Source: Pseudomonadota bacterium
GTDB lineage: Bacteria; Pseudomonadota; Gammaproteobacteria; Xanthomonadales; Xanthomonadaceae
Reading direction: 5' to 3'
DNA length: 64,000 nucleotides
NCBI GenBank assembly: GCA_963205495.1
Contig: CAUJIN010000037.1
Coordinates: forward strand, 1 to 64,000
Each line of letters begins with the position of its first letter. Within the stretch, counting starts at the first letter, position 1. A program made the translations under genes and the position numbers. Shown in pieces: positions 1 through 8,798 of the stretch. The notes beneath the pieces were generated by a model that was given only the letters and a program-made list of their open reading frames with translations, was not told the DNA's origin and made no database searches.

Positions 1-121
1 CACCCCCGGTTCCCGGGGGGCCGGGGGGGGTACCCCCCCCGCCGCCGGTCACCGGGCCGTTGGTGGGGCCTCCCCCCCCGACGCTGCGTCTCCGCGAGGT
101 CGACGCAGCGCCGGATGTTGC
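1..121. other. Low-complexity contig edge
   Basis: No gene is visible. The stretch is dominated by G and C homopolymers, including a perfect palindrome of eight G, TA and eight C at 23-40, which is unlike the rest of the window and suggests unreliable bases at a contig end. A 9-bp inverted repeat (82-90 with 102-110, 11-base loop) lies just past the stop codon of the leftward glutamate dehydrogenase gene. It could be part of a terminator, but no T-tract follows it on the minus strand. Confidence 0.5.
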
Positions 122-3100
122 TCAGCCGGCGTGCTGCACCAGCTGCGCCAGGCGGCGCAGCGCCACCGAGGCGGTGGGGTAGTCCATGTCGCGCTGGTTG
201 CGCATCTCGGTCAGCATCGCCTGGGTGAAACGCAGACCGGAATCCTCGCGCGCCAGCCAGGCCGAGAGGCGGTCGGCGGACTTGCCGGCGGAGAACTGCA
301 GCACCTGCGCCACCAGCGCGCTCTGCTGGGTTTGCAGCTCGTCACGCAGCGAACCGCGTGCCAGCGCATGCCAGCGACCGTCCACCGGCAGGGCGTCGAT
401 GCGCTCGCCGAACCAGGTCAGGTGCAGCGCCTGGCCGAGTCCGAAGTAGGTGCGCGCCACCTCCAGCACCTCGAAGCCGTGGGTGAGCGCAACCTGCACG
501 ATGTCGAGCGCGCTGCCGAGGAAGGGCATCGCCGCCAGCTGTGCCGCCATGTCCTGCGGGAAGCCTTCGTCCATCCAGCGCGCACGCGCATCGGCATAGG
601 CGGCACGATCCTGCTCGGAAAGCACCTGGGTCAGCCCCGCGCGCAGGGCTGCCACGCCGGCGCTGTAGCGCTCGACCGAGGCGGCGATGTCGAGGCTGCC
701 GCCCGGCAGGTTGAGCAGCCAGCGGGTCATGCCGCGCAGCTTGTTCCACACCAGCATCAGGGCGTCCACGCGCAGGCGGTCGGGCACCGAGGAAGGCAGT
801 GCGTCGATGCCCTGCCACAGCTCGCGCGCCTCGCCGATCACGCGCGCGATGGTGTAGGCCTTGGCGACCTGTGCCGCGGTCTCGCCGGTGTCTTCCTGCA
901 TGCGCAGCAGGAAGGTCGCGCCCATGCGGTTGACCATCGAATTGGTCACCGCGGTGGCGATGATCTCGCGCTTCAGGCGGTGGCGCTGCATGTTGTCGGC
1001 GTAGCGCTCCTGCAGCGGCGTGGGGAAGTAGCGCTGCAGCTCGGTGGAGAGGAAGGGGTCTTCCGGGACGTCGGAGTCGACCAGCTGGTTGTAGACAGTC
1101 AGCTTGGCGTAGGCCAGCAGGACCGCCAGCTCCGGCCGGGTGAGGCCTTCGCCGCGCGCCTTGCGCTCGGAGAGTTCCGCGTCGGAGGGCAGGAACTCGA
1201 TCTGGCGATCCAGCAGGCCCTGGCTTTCCAGGGTGCGGATGAAGTGCTGCTTGGAGCCCAGGCGGGTCACGCTCATGCGTTCCATCAGCGACAGCGCCTC
1301 GTTCTGGCGCACGTTGTCGCGCAATACCAGCTCGGCCACTTCGTCGGTCATCTCATGCAGCAGCGCGGCGCGCGACTGCGCGTCGAGCTGGCCGTGTGCC
1401 ACGGCGTCGTTGAGCAGGATCTTGATGTTCACCTCGTGGTCGGAGGTATCCACCCCGGCGGAGTTGTCGATGGCGTCGGTGTTGAGCAGGACGCCGGCCT
1501 GCGCCGCCTCGATGCGGCCACGCTGGGTCATGCCCAGGTTGCCGCCTTCGCCGATGATGCGCGCCCGCACCTCGCTGCCGTTGATGCGGATCGCGTTGTT
1601 GGCGCGGTCGCCCACGTCGGCGTGGGTTTCCGAGCTGGCCTTGATGTAGGTGCCGATGCCGCCGTTGTAGAGGAGGTCCACCGGCGCCCGCAGCGCCGCG
1701 CTGATGAGCTCGTTGGGCGTCAGGTGCCCGACTTCCGGCGCAAGGCCGAGGATCGCGCGCATTTCCGGGGTGATGGGGATGGACTTGAGGCTGCGCGAGA
1801 ACACGCCGCCGCCGGCCGAAATCAGGGCGCGGTCATAGTCGGCCCAGGACGAGCGCGGCAGGTTGAACAGGCGCTCGCGTTCGGCCCAGGACGTGGCCGC
1901 GTCCGGGTTGGGGTCGATGAAGATGTCGCGGTGGTCGAACGCGACGACCAGGCGGGTGTGGCGGGACAGCAGCATGCCGTTGCCGAACACGTCGCCGGAC
2001 ATGTCGCCGATGCCCACGCAGGTGAAATCCTCGTTCTGGCAGTCGCGTCCGAGCGCGAGGAAGTGGCGCTTGACCGATTCCCACGCGCCGCGCGCGGTGA
2101 TGCCCATGCCCTTGTGGCTGTAGCCGACCGACCCGCCCGAGGCAAAGGCGTCGCCCAGCCAGAAACCTTCTTCCAGCGCCAGGCCGTTGGCGATGTCGGA
2201 GAATCGCGCGGTGCCCTTGTCGGCGGCGACCACCAGATAGGCGTCATCGTCATCGTGGCGCACCACGTCCTGCGGCGGGATGATCCTGCCTTCGACGATG
2301 TTGTCGGTGATGTCGAGCATCGAGCCGATGAAGAGCTTGTAGCAGGCGATGCCTTCGGCCTGCTGCGCTTCGCGGTCGGTGGGCGGGCGCTTGACGAAGA
2401 AGCCGCCCTTGGCGCCGACCGGCACGATCACGGTGTTCTTCACCATCTGCGCCTTCACCAGGCCCAGCACCTCGGTGCGGAAATCTTCGCGGCGATCCGA
2501 CCAGCGCAGGCCGCCGCGCGCTACCGGTCCGAAGCGCAGGTGGGTGCCTTCCACGCGCGGGCCGTACACGAAGATTTCGCGGTAGGGGCGCGGCTTGGGC
2601 GACTCGGGCATGGCATTGGGATCGATCTTGAACGCGATGACCTCCTGCGCGCGCGGCTTGGTGCGCTGGTAGAAGCTGGTGCGCAGCGTCGCCAGCATGG
2701 CGGTCTTGAAGCTGCGCAGGATGCGATCCTCGTCGATGCTCTCGACCTGATCCAGCACCGCGAGCAGCGCCTGGTGGGCGGCTTCCATCTGCGTCTGGCG
2801 GCCTTCGATGCGCGCCGCGACCACCGGTTCGATCGCCTTGGCGCCGGCTTCGTCGCTGCCCACGAGGGCCTGCAGTTCGGCGCTGAAGTGCTTCTGCCCG
2901 GCGGCCTTCTGCGCGGCATCCTCGTCGGGATGGAAGCGCGCCTCGAACAGCTCGACCAGCAGCCGCGCGACCAGCGGATAGCGGGTCAGGGTTTCTTCCA
3001 TGTAGCTCTGCGAGAAGGGCACGCCGACCTGCAGCAGGTACTTGGCATAGCCGCGCAGCATGGCGACCTGGCGCCACTGCATGCGTGCGGCCAGCACCAG

Positions 3101-5044
3101 ACGGTTGAAGCCGTCGCTCTCGGCGTGGCCGCGCCAGATGTTCTCGAAGGCTTCCTCGAAGCGCGCGCGCACCGCGTCCACGTCGACCGATCCCAGCGCT
3201 TCGATTTCGAAGTCCTGGATGAAACGGCGGCCTTCTTCCAGATGCAGCGCGTAGGGGCGCTCGGTCTGGATTCGCAGGCCGAGGTTTTCCATCAGCGGCA
3301 GGACTTCGGACAGCGAGATGTCGCGCCCGATGCGGTAGATCTTGAAGCGCAGCTGCGATGTGCCATCGCGGGTCTGGTGCAGGTAGAGGTTCAGGCCGAT
3401 TCCGTCTTCGCCCTTAAGCGCCGCCAGGCGGATCACGTCGTCGGCGGCCACTTCGGGCGTCACGTCCTCGATGTAGCCGGCCGGCAGGGCGCGCCCGAAG
3501 CGCGCCGCAAGCTGCAACCCCTCGGCTTCGCCGAGCCGCTGCACGAGCTGTTCGCGCAGGGCGTCGTGCCAGTTGCGCACGATGCCGGCCAGTTTCTGGT
3601 TCAGTTCATCCACGTCTACGTTCTCCGGTGCGCCCGCCTTGGGGCGGACGATCATGTGCATCTGTGCCAGCGGCGAGGAGCCGACGTGGCTGGTGGTGTC
3701 GATCTGCTGGCCGCTGAGGGCGTCCATCAGCATGGCCTCGATGCGCCTGCCGACGTCGGCGTTGAAGCGATCGCGCGGCACATAGGCCAGGATGGAAAAG
3801 AAGCGCCCGAAACGGTCGCGCCGCACGAACAGGCGCGGGCGGATGCGCTCCTGCAGCGCCAGTACGCTCATCGCGGTGCGGTGCAGCTCGCGCGAGCTGC
3901 TCTGGAACAGCTCGTCGCGCGGCAGGATTTCCAGGATCTGGCGCAGCGCCTTGCCGCTGTGGCTGTCGGGCGCCAGCCCGGACTGCGTCATCACGAACTG
4001 GTGGCGCTGGCGCACCAGCGGAATGTCCCAGGCGCGCGCGCTGTAGGCGCTGGAGGTGAACAGGCCGATGAAGCGGCGTTCGCCCGTGGTGCGCCCGGCG
4101 GCGTCGAATTCGAGCACGCCGATGTAGTCCATGTAGCCGGCGCGGTGCACGGTGGAGCGCGCGTTGGTCTTGGTCAGGATCAGCGCGTCCGGCTCGCTTT
4201 CTGACGCGGTGAGCGAATCGAGCACGCCGCGTACCGAACGGGGGCGACCGGCGCGCTGGTCGCTGCGCAGCAGCCCCAGGCCGCCTTCGGGCAGGGCGCG
4301 CAGCACCACGTCATCAGGCGCATTGCCCAAGGCATATTCGCGGTAGCCGAGGAAGACGAAGTGGTCGTCCGTCGCCCAGCGCAGGAACTCGCAGGCTTCC
4401 TCGACCCGCTCGTGCGGCAGGTTCGTGCTGGCGCGCGCGAGGCGGTCGGCGCTTTCCAGCGCGCGTTCGCGCATGGCCTTCCAGTCCGCAACGCAAAGCC
4501 GCACGTCGTCGAGTGCGGCCAGGATCGCGCGCTCCAGGCGCAGGAAACCTGCCGGACCGATCTGCCGATCGATCTCGATGTGCATCAGCGATTCGGTGCG
4601 GCCCGCGCCGATGCGCGAGACCTTGCCTGCGGCGTCGCGTTCCACTTCCAGCATCGGGTGTCCCAGAACGTGGATTCCGACCTGGGCCGCCGCCAGCACC
4701 ATGCCGACCGAATCGACCAGGAACGGCATGTCGTCATTGACGATCTGGATCACCGTGTGCGGCGACTCCCAGCCGTGCTGCTCGAGCGCGGGATTGAAGA
4801 TGCGCAGCGCGGCCATGCCGGACGTGCGTTGTTGCAGGAACCCCAGGAATCCGCGCGCCAGCGCGGCCCATGCGGCCGGCGTGCGTTCGGCGTACTCCTC
4901 CGGCTCCATGCGGGCGTAGAACGTGCGGGCGAATGCTTCCGCATCGTGCGCCTGGGCGGAGGGGACGCTGCCGCGCAGCGCGTCGAGGACCGCCCCGAGC
5001 CGCATTTCGGCGCTGGAGGCGGGTGAAACGGAGAGGGTGGACAT
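122..5044 (-). CDS. gdhB: NAD-specific glutamate dehydrogenase, large (GDH-180 type)
   Basis: Catalyses oxidative deamination of glutamate to 2-oxoglutarate with NAD+, in the cytoplasm; this large class normally serves glutamate and arginine catabolism. The protein is about 1640 residues, matching the ~1600-residue bacterial family. A long N-terminal ACT-like regulatory region precedes the catalytic core. Core motifs include GGLRWSDR and the following KAQMVKNT/GAKGGFF segment (about residues 835-880) and a glycine-rich IGEGGNLG nucleotide-binding segment near residue 1165. I chose the ATG at 5044 (MSTLSVSP); an in-frame ATG eight codons upstream (5068) is possible. It is divergent from pilB. 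A CATAAT -10-like hexamer lies upstream. No frameshift is seen over the full length. Confidence 0.95.
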   Translation of the reverse strand: MSTLSVSPASSAEMRLGAVLDALRGSVPSAQAHDAEAFARTFYARMEPEEYAERTPAAWAALARGFLGFLQQRTSGMAALRIFNPALEQHGWESPHTVIQIVNDDMPFLVDSVGMVLAAAQVGIHVLGHPMLEVERDAAGKVSRIGAGRTESLMHIEIDRQIGPAGFLRLERAILAALDDVRLCVADWKAMRERALESADRLARASTNLPHERVEEACEFLRWATDDHFVFLGYREYALGNAPDDVVLRALPEGGLGLLRSDQRAGRPRSVRGVLDSLTASESEPDALILTKTNARSTVHRAGYMDYIGVLEFDAAGRTTGERRFIGLFTSSAYSARAWDIPLVRQRHQFVMTQSGLAPDSHSGKALRQILEILPRDELFQSSSRELHRTAMSVLALQERIRPRLFVRRDRFGRFFSILAYVPRDRFNADVGRRIEAMLMDALSGQQIDTTSHVGSSPLAQMHMIVRPKAGAPENVDVDELNQKLAGIVRNWHDALREQLVQRLGEAEGLQLAARFGRALPAGYIEDVTPEVAADDVIRLAALKGEDGIGLNLYLHQTRDGTSQLRFKIYRIGRDISLSEVLPLMENLGLRIQTERPYALHLEEGRRFIQDFEIEALGSVDVDAVRARFEEAFENIWRGHAESDGFNRLVLAARMQWRQVAMLRGYAKYLLQVGVPFSQSYMEETLTRYPLVARLLVELFEARFHPDEDAAQKAAGQKHFSAELQALVGSDEAGAKAIEPVVAARIEGRQTQMEAAHQALLAVLDQVESIDEDRILRSFKTAMLATLRTSFYQRTKPRAQEVIAFKIDPNAMPESPKPRPYREIFVYGPRVEGTHLRFGPVARGGLRWSDRREDFRTEVLGLVKAQMVKNTVIVPVGAKGGFFVKRPPTDREAQQAEGIACYKLFIGSMLDITDNIVEGRIIPPQDVVRHDDDDAYLVVAADKGTARFSDIANGLALEEGFWLGDAFASGGSVGYSHKGMGITARGAWESVKRHFLALGRDCQNEDFTCVGIGDMSGDVFGNGMLLSRHTRLVVAFDHRDIFIDPNPDAATSWAERERLFNLPRSSWADYDRALISAGGGVFSRSLKSIPITPEMRAILGLAPEVGHLTPNELISAALRAPVDLLYNGGIGTYIKASSETHADVGDRANNAIRINGSEVRARIIGEGGNLGMTQRGRIEAAQAGVLLNTDAIDNSAGVDTSDHEVNIKILLNDAVAHGQLDAQSRAALLHEMTDEVAELVLRDNVRQNEALSLMERMSVTRLGSKQHFIRTLESQGLLDRQIEFLPSDAELSERKARGEGLTRPELAVLLAYAKLTVYNQLVDSDVPEDPFLSTELQRYFPTPLQERYADNMQRHRLKREIIATAVTNSMVNRMGATFLLRMQEDTGETAAQVAKAYTIARVIGEARELWQGIDALPSSVPDRLRVDALMLVWNKLRGMTRWLLNLPGGSLDIAASVERYSAGVAALRAGLTQVLSEQDRAAYADARARWMDEGFPQDMAAQLAAMPFLGSALDIVQVALTHGFEVLEVARTYFGLGQALHLTWFGERIDALPVDGRWHALARGSLRDELQTQQSALVAQVLQFSAGKSADRLSAWLAREDSGLRFTQAMLTEMRNQRDMDYPTASVALRRLAQLVQHAG

Positions 5045-5341
5045 CGTGAACCGAAGGTTGGGGAACACGGCCGGAAATTATGCCACCACGACTACCTCTC
5101 GGGGCGCGGAAAAACGCGTGCGAGGTCCGTTGCCCGATGCTTTTCCACCCTTGGGGTCACGACAGGTTCAGTCTTGCCGCGCGCAAGCGTCGCGAGCGAA
5201 CGCTGCCATACGCACGAGAATGGATCGTCGCACCGGTCCGTTGCGCGGGAGCTGCGCGCTCTGCGGGAAACGCCGCCATTGGAGCGCGGACGCGCTTCGC
5301 GCTAGAGTTTTCCAGCCGACCCATTGCCGTGAGTGCCAGTC
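5045..5341. promoter_or_regulatory. Divergent gdhB/pilB promoter region (candidate)
   Basis: This 297-base gap between two divergent genes holds no ORF that looks real. On the minus strand a CATAAT hexamer (5082-5077) is a plausible -10 for gdhB, without a good -35. On the plus strand TTGGAG (5279-5284) and TAGAGT (5303-5308) are separated by 18 bases and could form a weak sigma-70 promoter for pilB. Both are pattern matches only. Confidence 0.3.
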
Positions 5342-7072
5342 ATGAGTGCCACCCCAGCTGCCAGCAACCTGATCGGAATCACCGGCATCGCCAGGCGTCT
5401 GGTCATGGATGGCGTTCTTGCCGAGTCCGATGCGCGGCGCGCGCAGGACGAATCGGGCAAGGAACGCAAGCCGATTCCCGTGTGGCTGACGGAAAAGCGC
5501 CTGGCCACGGCGGCCCAGATCGCGGCCGCGAACGCGATGGAATTCGGCATGCCGCTGTTCGACCTGACTTCGCTCGACCTGAAGCAGGCGCCGATCAAGC
5601 TGGTGTCCGAGCAGACCATGACCACCCATCAGGTACTGCCGCTGTTCAAGCGCGGCACCCGCCTGTACGTGGGCCTTGCCGATCCGACGAATACGCGCGG
5701 GCTGGACGAGATCAAGTTCCAGACCAACCTGTTCACCGAGGCGATCCTGGTCGATGCCGACCAGCTGCGGCGCGGCATCGAGACTGCGCTGATTGCCAAC
5801 GAGGAGTTCACCGGCGGCGGCGAGGACGACGAGGGGCTTGCGGATCTGGAGTCCTCGACGGGAGACGAGGACGAGGATTCCGGCGGCGGCGTGGATGCCA
5901 AGGGTGACGACACCCCGGTGGTGAAGTTCGTCAACAAGATGCTGCTGGATGCGATCAAGCGTGGTGCATCCGACATCCATTTCGAGCCTTACGAGTCCGA
6001 ATACCGCGTGCGCTACCGCATGGACGGAATCCTGCGCACCGTGGCCAAGCCGCCGGTGAAGCTCAATCCGCGCATTTCCTCGCGCCTGAAGGTGATGAGC
6101 GGCCTGGACATCGCCGAGCGCCGCGTGCCGCAGGACGGGCGCATCAAGCTCAACATCAGCAAGACCAAGGCGATGGACTTCCGCGTCAGCAGTTGCCCCA
6201 CGCTGTTCGGCGAGAAGATCGTGCTGCGCATCCTCGACGGCAGCGCCGCCAAGCTCGGCATCGACATGCTGGGCTACGAGGACGAGCAGAAGAAGCTGTT
6301 CATGGACGCCATCGTCAAGCCCTACGGCATGGTGCTGGTGACCGGCCCGACCGGCTCGGGCAAGACGGTGTCGCTCTACACCGCGCTCAACATCCTCAAC
6401 ACCGACGAGCGCAACATCTCCACCGTGGAAGACCCGGTGGAAATCCGCGTGCCCGGCATCAACCAGGTGCAGCAGAACAACAAGCGCGGCATGACCTTCG
6501 CCGCGGCGCTCAAGAGCTTCCTGCGCCAGGACCCGGACGTCATCATGCTGGGCGAGATCCGCGATCTGGAAACCGCCGAGATCGCGGTGAAGGCGGCGCA
6601 GACCGGCCACATGGTGCTCTCCACCCTGCACACCAACGACGCGCCGCAAACCATCTCGCGCCTGATGAACATGGGCATCGCGCCCTTCAACATCATTTCC
6701 TCGGTGACGCTGGTGATCGCCCAGCGACTGGCGCGGCGCCTGTGCCAGCACTGCAAGAAACCGATGACCCTGCCCGACCACGCGCTGCTGGCCGAGGGCT
6801 TCAGCCAGAAGCAGATCGATGCGGGAATCACCCTGTTCGAGGCGGTCGGCTGCGACCAGTGCAACGAGGGCTACAAGGGACGCACCGGCATCTATCAGGT
6901 GATGCCGCTGACCGAGGAAATCCAGAAGATCATCCTCGAAGGCGGCAACTCGATGCAGATCGGCGAAGCGGCGCTGCGCTCTGGCGTCAACGACCTGCGC
7001 CAGTCGGCGATGAAGAAGTGCGCCGCGGGCACCATCAGCCTGATCGAGGCCAACCGCGTAACCAAGGACTGA
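5342..7072 (+). CDS. pilB: Type IV pilus assembly ATPase PilB
   Basis: Cytoplasmic hexameric ATPase that powers type IV pilus extension. The 576-residue product has an N-terminal T2SSE_N-type domain, an acidic linker (about residues 160-190), then the GspE/PilB ATPase core. Walker A GPTGSGKT lies near residue 334, Walker B MLGEIRD near 402, and a His box STLHTND follows. A tetracysteine zinc site (CQHC near 470, CDQC near 503) is typical of PilB and GspE and absent from PilT. I chose the ATG at 5342 (MSATPAAS) over an in-frame GTG at 5333. PilC and PilD are usual neighbours but are absent here: the next gene is efpL on the other strand. GspE of type II secretion is the main alternative; the PilB-like N terminus favours the pilus. 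Confidence 0.9.
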   Translation: MSATPAASNLIGITGIARRLVMDGVLAESDARRAQDESGKERKPIPVWLTEKRLATAAQIAAANAMEFGMPLFDLTSLDLKQAPIKLVSEQTMTTHQVLPLFKRGTRLYVGLADPTNTRGLDEIKFQTNLFTEAILVDADQLRRGIETALIANEEFTGGGEDDEGLADLESSTGDEDEDSGGGVDAKGDDTPVVKFVNKMLLDAIKRGASDIHFEPYESEYRVRYRMDGILRTVAKPPVKLNPRISSRLKVMSGLDIAERRVPQDGRIKLNISKTKAMDFRVSSCPTLFGEKIVLRILDGSAAKLGIDMLGYEDEQKKLFMDAIVKPYGMVLVTGPTGSGKTVSLYTALNILNTDERNISTVEDPVEIRVPGINQVQQNNKRGMTFAAALKSFLRQDPDVIMLGEIRDLETAEIAVKAAQTGHMVLSTLHTNDAPQTISRLMNMGIAPFNIISSVTLVIAQRLARRLCQHCKKPMTLPDHALLAEGFSQKQIDAGITLFEAVGCDQCNEGYKGRTGIYQVMPLTEEIQKIILEGGNSMQIGEAALRSGVNDLRQSAMKKCAAGTISLIEANRVTKD

Positions 7073-7095
7073 GGCTGACCCCAAGCCGATCCGCT

Positions 7096-7179
7096 CCCGT
7101 AGAGCGCAGCTTGCTGCGCTTTCCTTGCGGCCCCGAAGCTTTTGCCAGACGCGCAGCGCAGCAAGCTGCGCTCTACGGG
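7096..7179. repeat. REP/BIME-like inverted repeat
   Basis: Two perfect 25-bp inverted arms (7096-7120 and 7155-7179) flank a 34-base spacer. Each arm contains its own palindrome, AGCGCAGC-TT-GCTGCGCT, so the element can fold as two small hairpins or one long one. It sits between the convergent pilB and efpL genes, the usual setting for REP doublets, where it may also act as a bidirectional transcription barrier. Confidence 0.85.
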
Positions 7180-7231
7180 GCGATGGGGCGCGGCGGGTGG
7201 GCGAGCGGATCCGGCTCGCCAGGTACCGTGC

Positions 7232-7795
7232 TCAAACCCGGCCGGAAAATTCCCCGCTGACGGTATTGACCCAGATCTTCTCGCCGTTGGCGATGTACTC
7301 GGGCACCTGGATTTCGATGCCGGTGTTGAGTTTTGCCGGCTTGGGGCGCTTGGTTGCGGTGCCGCCCTTGAGCTCGGGCGGAGTTTCGACCACTTCCAGC
7401 GCCACGCTCTGCGGCAGCTGCAGCCCGACCGGTGCATCGTCGATGAGCTGCACGTAACAGTCCTTCAGGCCGTCGCTGATGTAGCCCGCATTGTCGCCGA
7501 CCAGATCGGCGCCGAGCACGTACTGGGTGTAGTCCTCGTCGTCCATGAAAACGAAATCCTCGCCGTCCATGTACGAGTAGGAGCAGGTGCGGCGGCTCAG
7601 CTCCACCTCCTTCAGGTCATCGTCCGCGCGCAGGCTCAGGTCGAGCTTGGAGCCGGCCGGAACGCTGTAGAGGGTGAATCGGAAGGTGACGTTGCCGCCG
7701 CGCGCGGTCGGCGAACTGCGCTCGATGTCGCGCACCTGATAGATGCCGCCGTTGTGTTCGACGACATTGCCTTTCTTGACTTCGGAAGCCTTCAT
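7232..7795 (-). CDS. efpL: Elongation factor P-like protein EfpL (YeiP)
   Basis: EF-P paralogue that binds ribosomes stalled on difficult proline-containing motifs. At 187 residues it has the three-domain EF-P fold: an N-terminal KOW-like domain, an OB domain and a C-terminal OB domain ending in a [11 protein letters not shown] segment shared with E. coli YeiP. The tip loop reads SSPTARGG with Arg32 where canonical EF-P carries a modified lysine or arginine. The SPTARG loop and the FMDDEDY stretch identify the YeiP branch. The ATG at 7795 aligns with family starts. It lies 23 bases past an SDR gene on the same strand and may be co-transcribed with it. No canonical efp is in the window. Confidence 0.9.
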   Translation of the reverse strand: MKASEVKKGNVVEHNGGIYQVRDIERSSPTARGGNVTFRFTLYSVPAGSKLDLSLRADDDLKEVELSRRTCSYSYMDGEDFVFMDDEDYTQYVLGADLVGDNAGYISDGLKDCYVQLIDDAPVGLQLPQSVALEVVETPPELKGGTATKRPKPAKLNTGIEIQVPEYIANGEKIWVNTVSGEFSGRV

Positions 7796-7818
7796 GCGGA
7801 GAACCCGAGGAGAGGGGA

Positions 7819-8586
7819 TTACTTGGGCTGCAGCCGGATCGCGCCGTCGACGCGGATCGCGCTGCCGTTGAGGTAGCCGTTGCGCAGGATGTAGCCCACC
7901 GTATCGGCGAACTCGGCCGGATCACCCAGGCGCGAGGGAAAGGGCACCTGCGCGCACAGCGACTGGTACACCGCCTCGGGCATGCCGTCGACCATGGGCG
8001 TGTGGAAGACGCCCGGCGCGACCGTCATCACGCGCACCCCGATGCGGGTGAACTCGCGCGCCAGCGGCAGGGTCATGCCGACCACGCCGCCTTTGCTGGC
8101 GGCATAGGCGGCCTGTCCGATCTGGCCTTCCCAGGCCGCGATCGAGGCGGTGAACACGATCGCGCCGCGCTCGCCGTCGGCATGGGCTTCGTTGTGCTGC
8201 ATGAGGTCGGCGGCGGCCTTGGCGATGTTGAAGCTGCCGATCAGGTTCACCTTCACCGTGTTGGAAAAGGTCGCCAGGGGCATCGCGCCCTCGCGTCCGA
8301 GCGCACGCCCGGCACCGAGGATGCCGGCGCAGCAGATCGCGGCGTTGAGCCCGTCCATGCGTTCTTTCGCCTGTGCCAGCGCGGCCTGGGCCGCGGCCTC
8401 GTCGGTCACGTCGAGGTGGAGATAGCTCGCGGCCTCGCCCAGTTCGGCGGCAGCGGCACGCCCCTTTTCGTCGCTGAGGTCGAGCAGGGTGACGCGGCCG
8501 CCATCGGCAACGATGCGGCGGGCGGTCGCCAGGCCGAGGCCGGAAGCGCCGCCGGTGACGATGGCGCGGACATCACTGGATTTCAT
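7819..8586 (-). CDS. SDR-family 3-hydroxyacyl-CoA dehydrogenase-like oxidoreductase
   Basis: A classical short-chain dehydrogenase of 255 residues. The cofactor motif TGGASGLG is at residues 11-18, an aspartate at the end of beta-2 (LLDLSD) favours NAD(H), and the catalytic YAASK lies near 160-164 with a preceding serine in TASIAAWEG. Overall it resembles type II 3-hydroxyacyl-CoA dehydrogenases (HSD17B10 group), which act in fatty-acid or branched-chain acyl-CoA oxidation; the substrate cannot be read from sequence. It is immediately upstream of efpL on the minus strand. Confidence 0.85.
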   Translation of the reverse strand: MKSSDVRAIVTGGASGLGLATARRIVADGGRVTLLDLSDEKGRAAAAELGEAASYLHLDVTDEAAAQAALAQAKERMDGLNAAICCAGILGAGRALGREGAMPLATFSNTVKVNLIGSFNIAKAAADLMQHNEAHADGERGAIVFTASIAAWEGQIGQAAYAASKGGVVGMTLPLAREFTRIGVRVMTVAPGVFHTPMVDGMPEAVYQSLCAQVPFPSRLGDPAEFADTVGYILRNGYLNGSAIRVDGAIRLQPK

Positions 8587-8695
8587 CGTGCTGGTTCCTG
8601 GGAAAACGCCCGTGGCGAAAGCCCGTCATTGTACCGGCAGGCGCATCGCCCGGCGCGCCACGCGCGACGGCGAACTGGCTGCGGAGGCGGTAGGT

Positions 8696-8784
8696 GGGTA
8701 GGGGCTACGCCCCCGACGCAGGACAAGGTGCCGCAGGTCGGGGCTACGCCCCCCGACGGAAGGGTCGGCCGCGCATGGCCGACC
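8696..8784. repeat. Cluster of three palindromic intergenic repeats
   Basis: Three related short palindromes follow each other in the gap between the SDR gene and the first permease gene: about 8696-8717 and 8736-8757, both built around GGGGCTACGCCCC, and 8763-8784, built around GGTCGGCC...GGCCGACC. Such GTCGGG...CCCGAC units are typical of REP-type arrays. The rest of the gap 8587-8798 shows nothing else. Confidence 0.7.
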
Positions 8785-8798
8785 TGCCGCGGATGGGG

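Noticed and set aside
82..110. The inverted repeat after the glutamate dehydrogenase stop as a rho-independent terminator
   Set aside because: No T-tract follows on the minus strand, and adjacent homopolymers suggest poor sequence.
131..4204. A 1357-codon open frame on the plus strand across the glutamate dehydrogenase gene
   Set aside because: It is antisense to a clear GDH protein, its translation is compositionally low-complexity (His, Ala, Arg, Gln), and it has no domain; high GC makes such long antisense frames expected.
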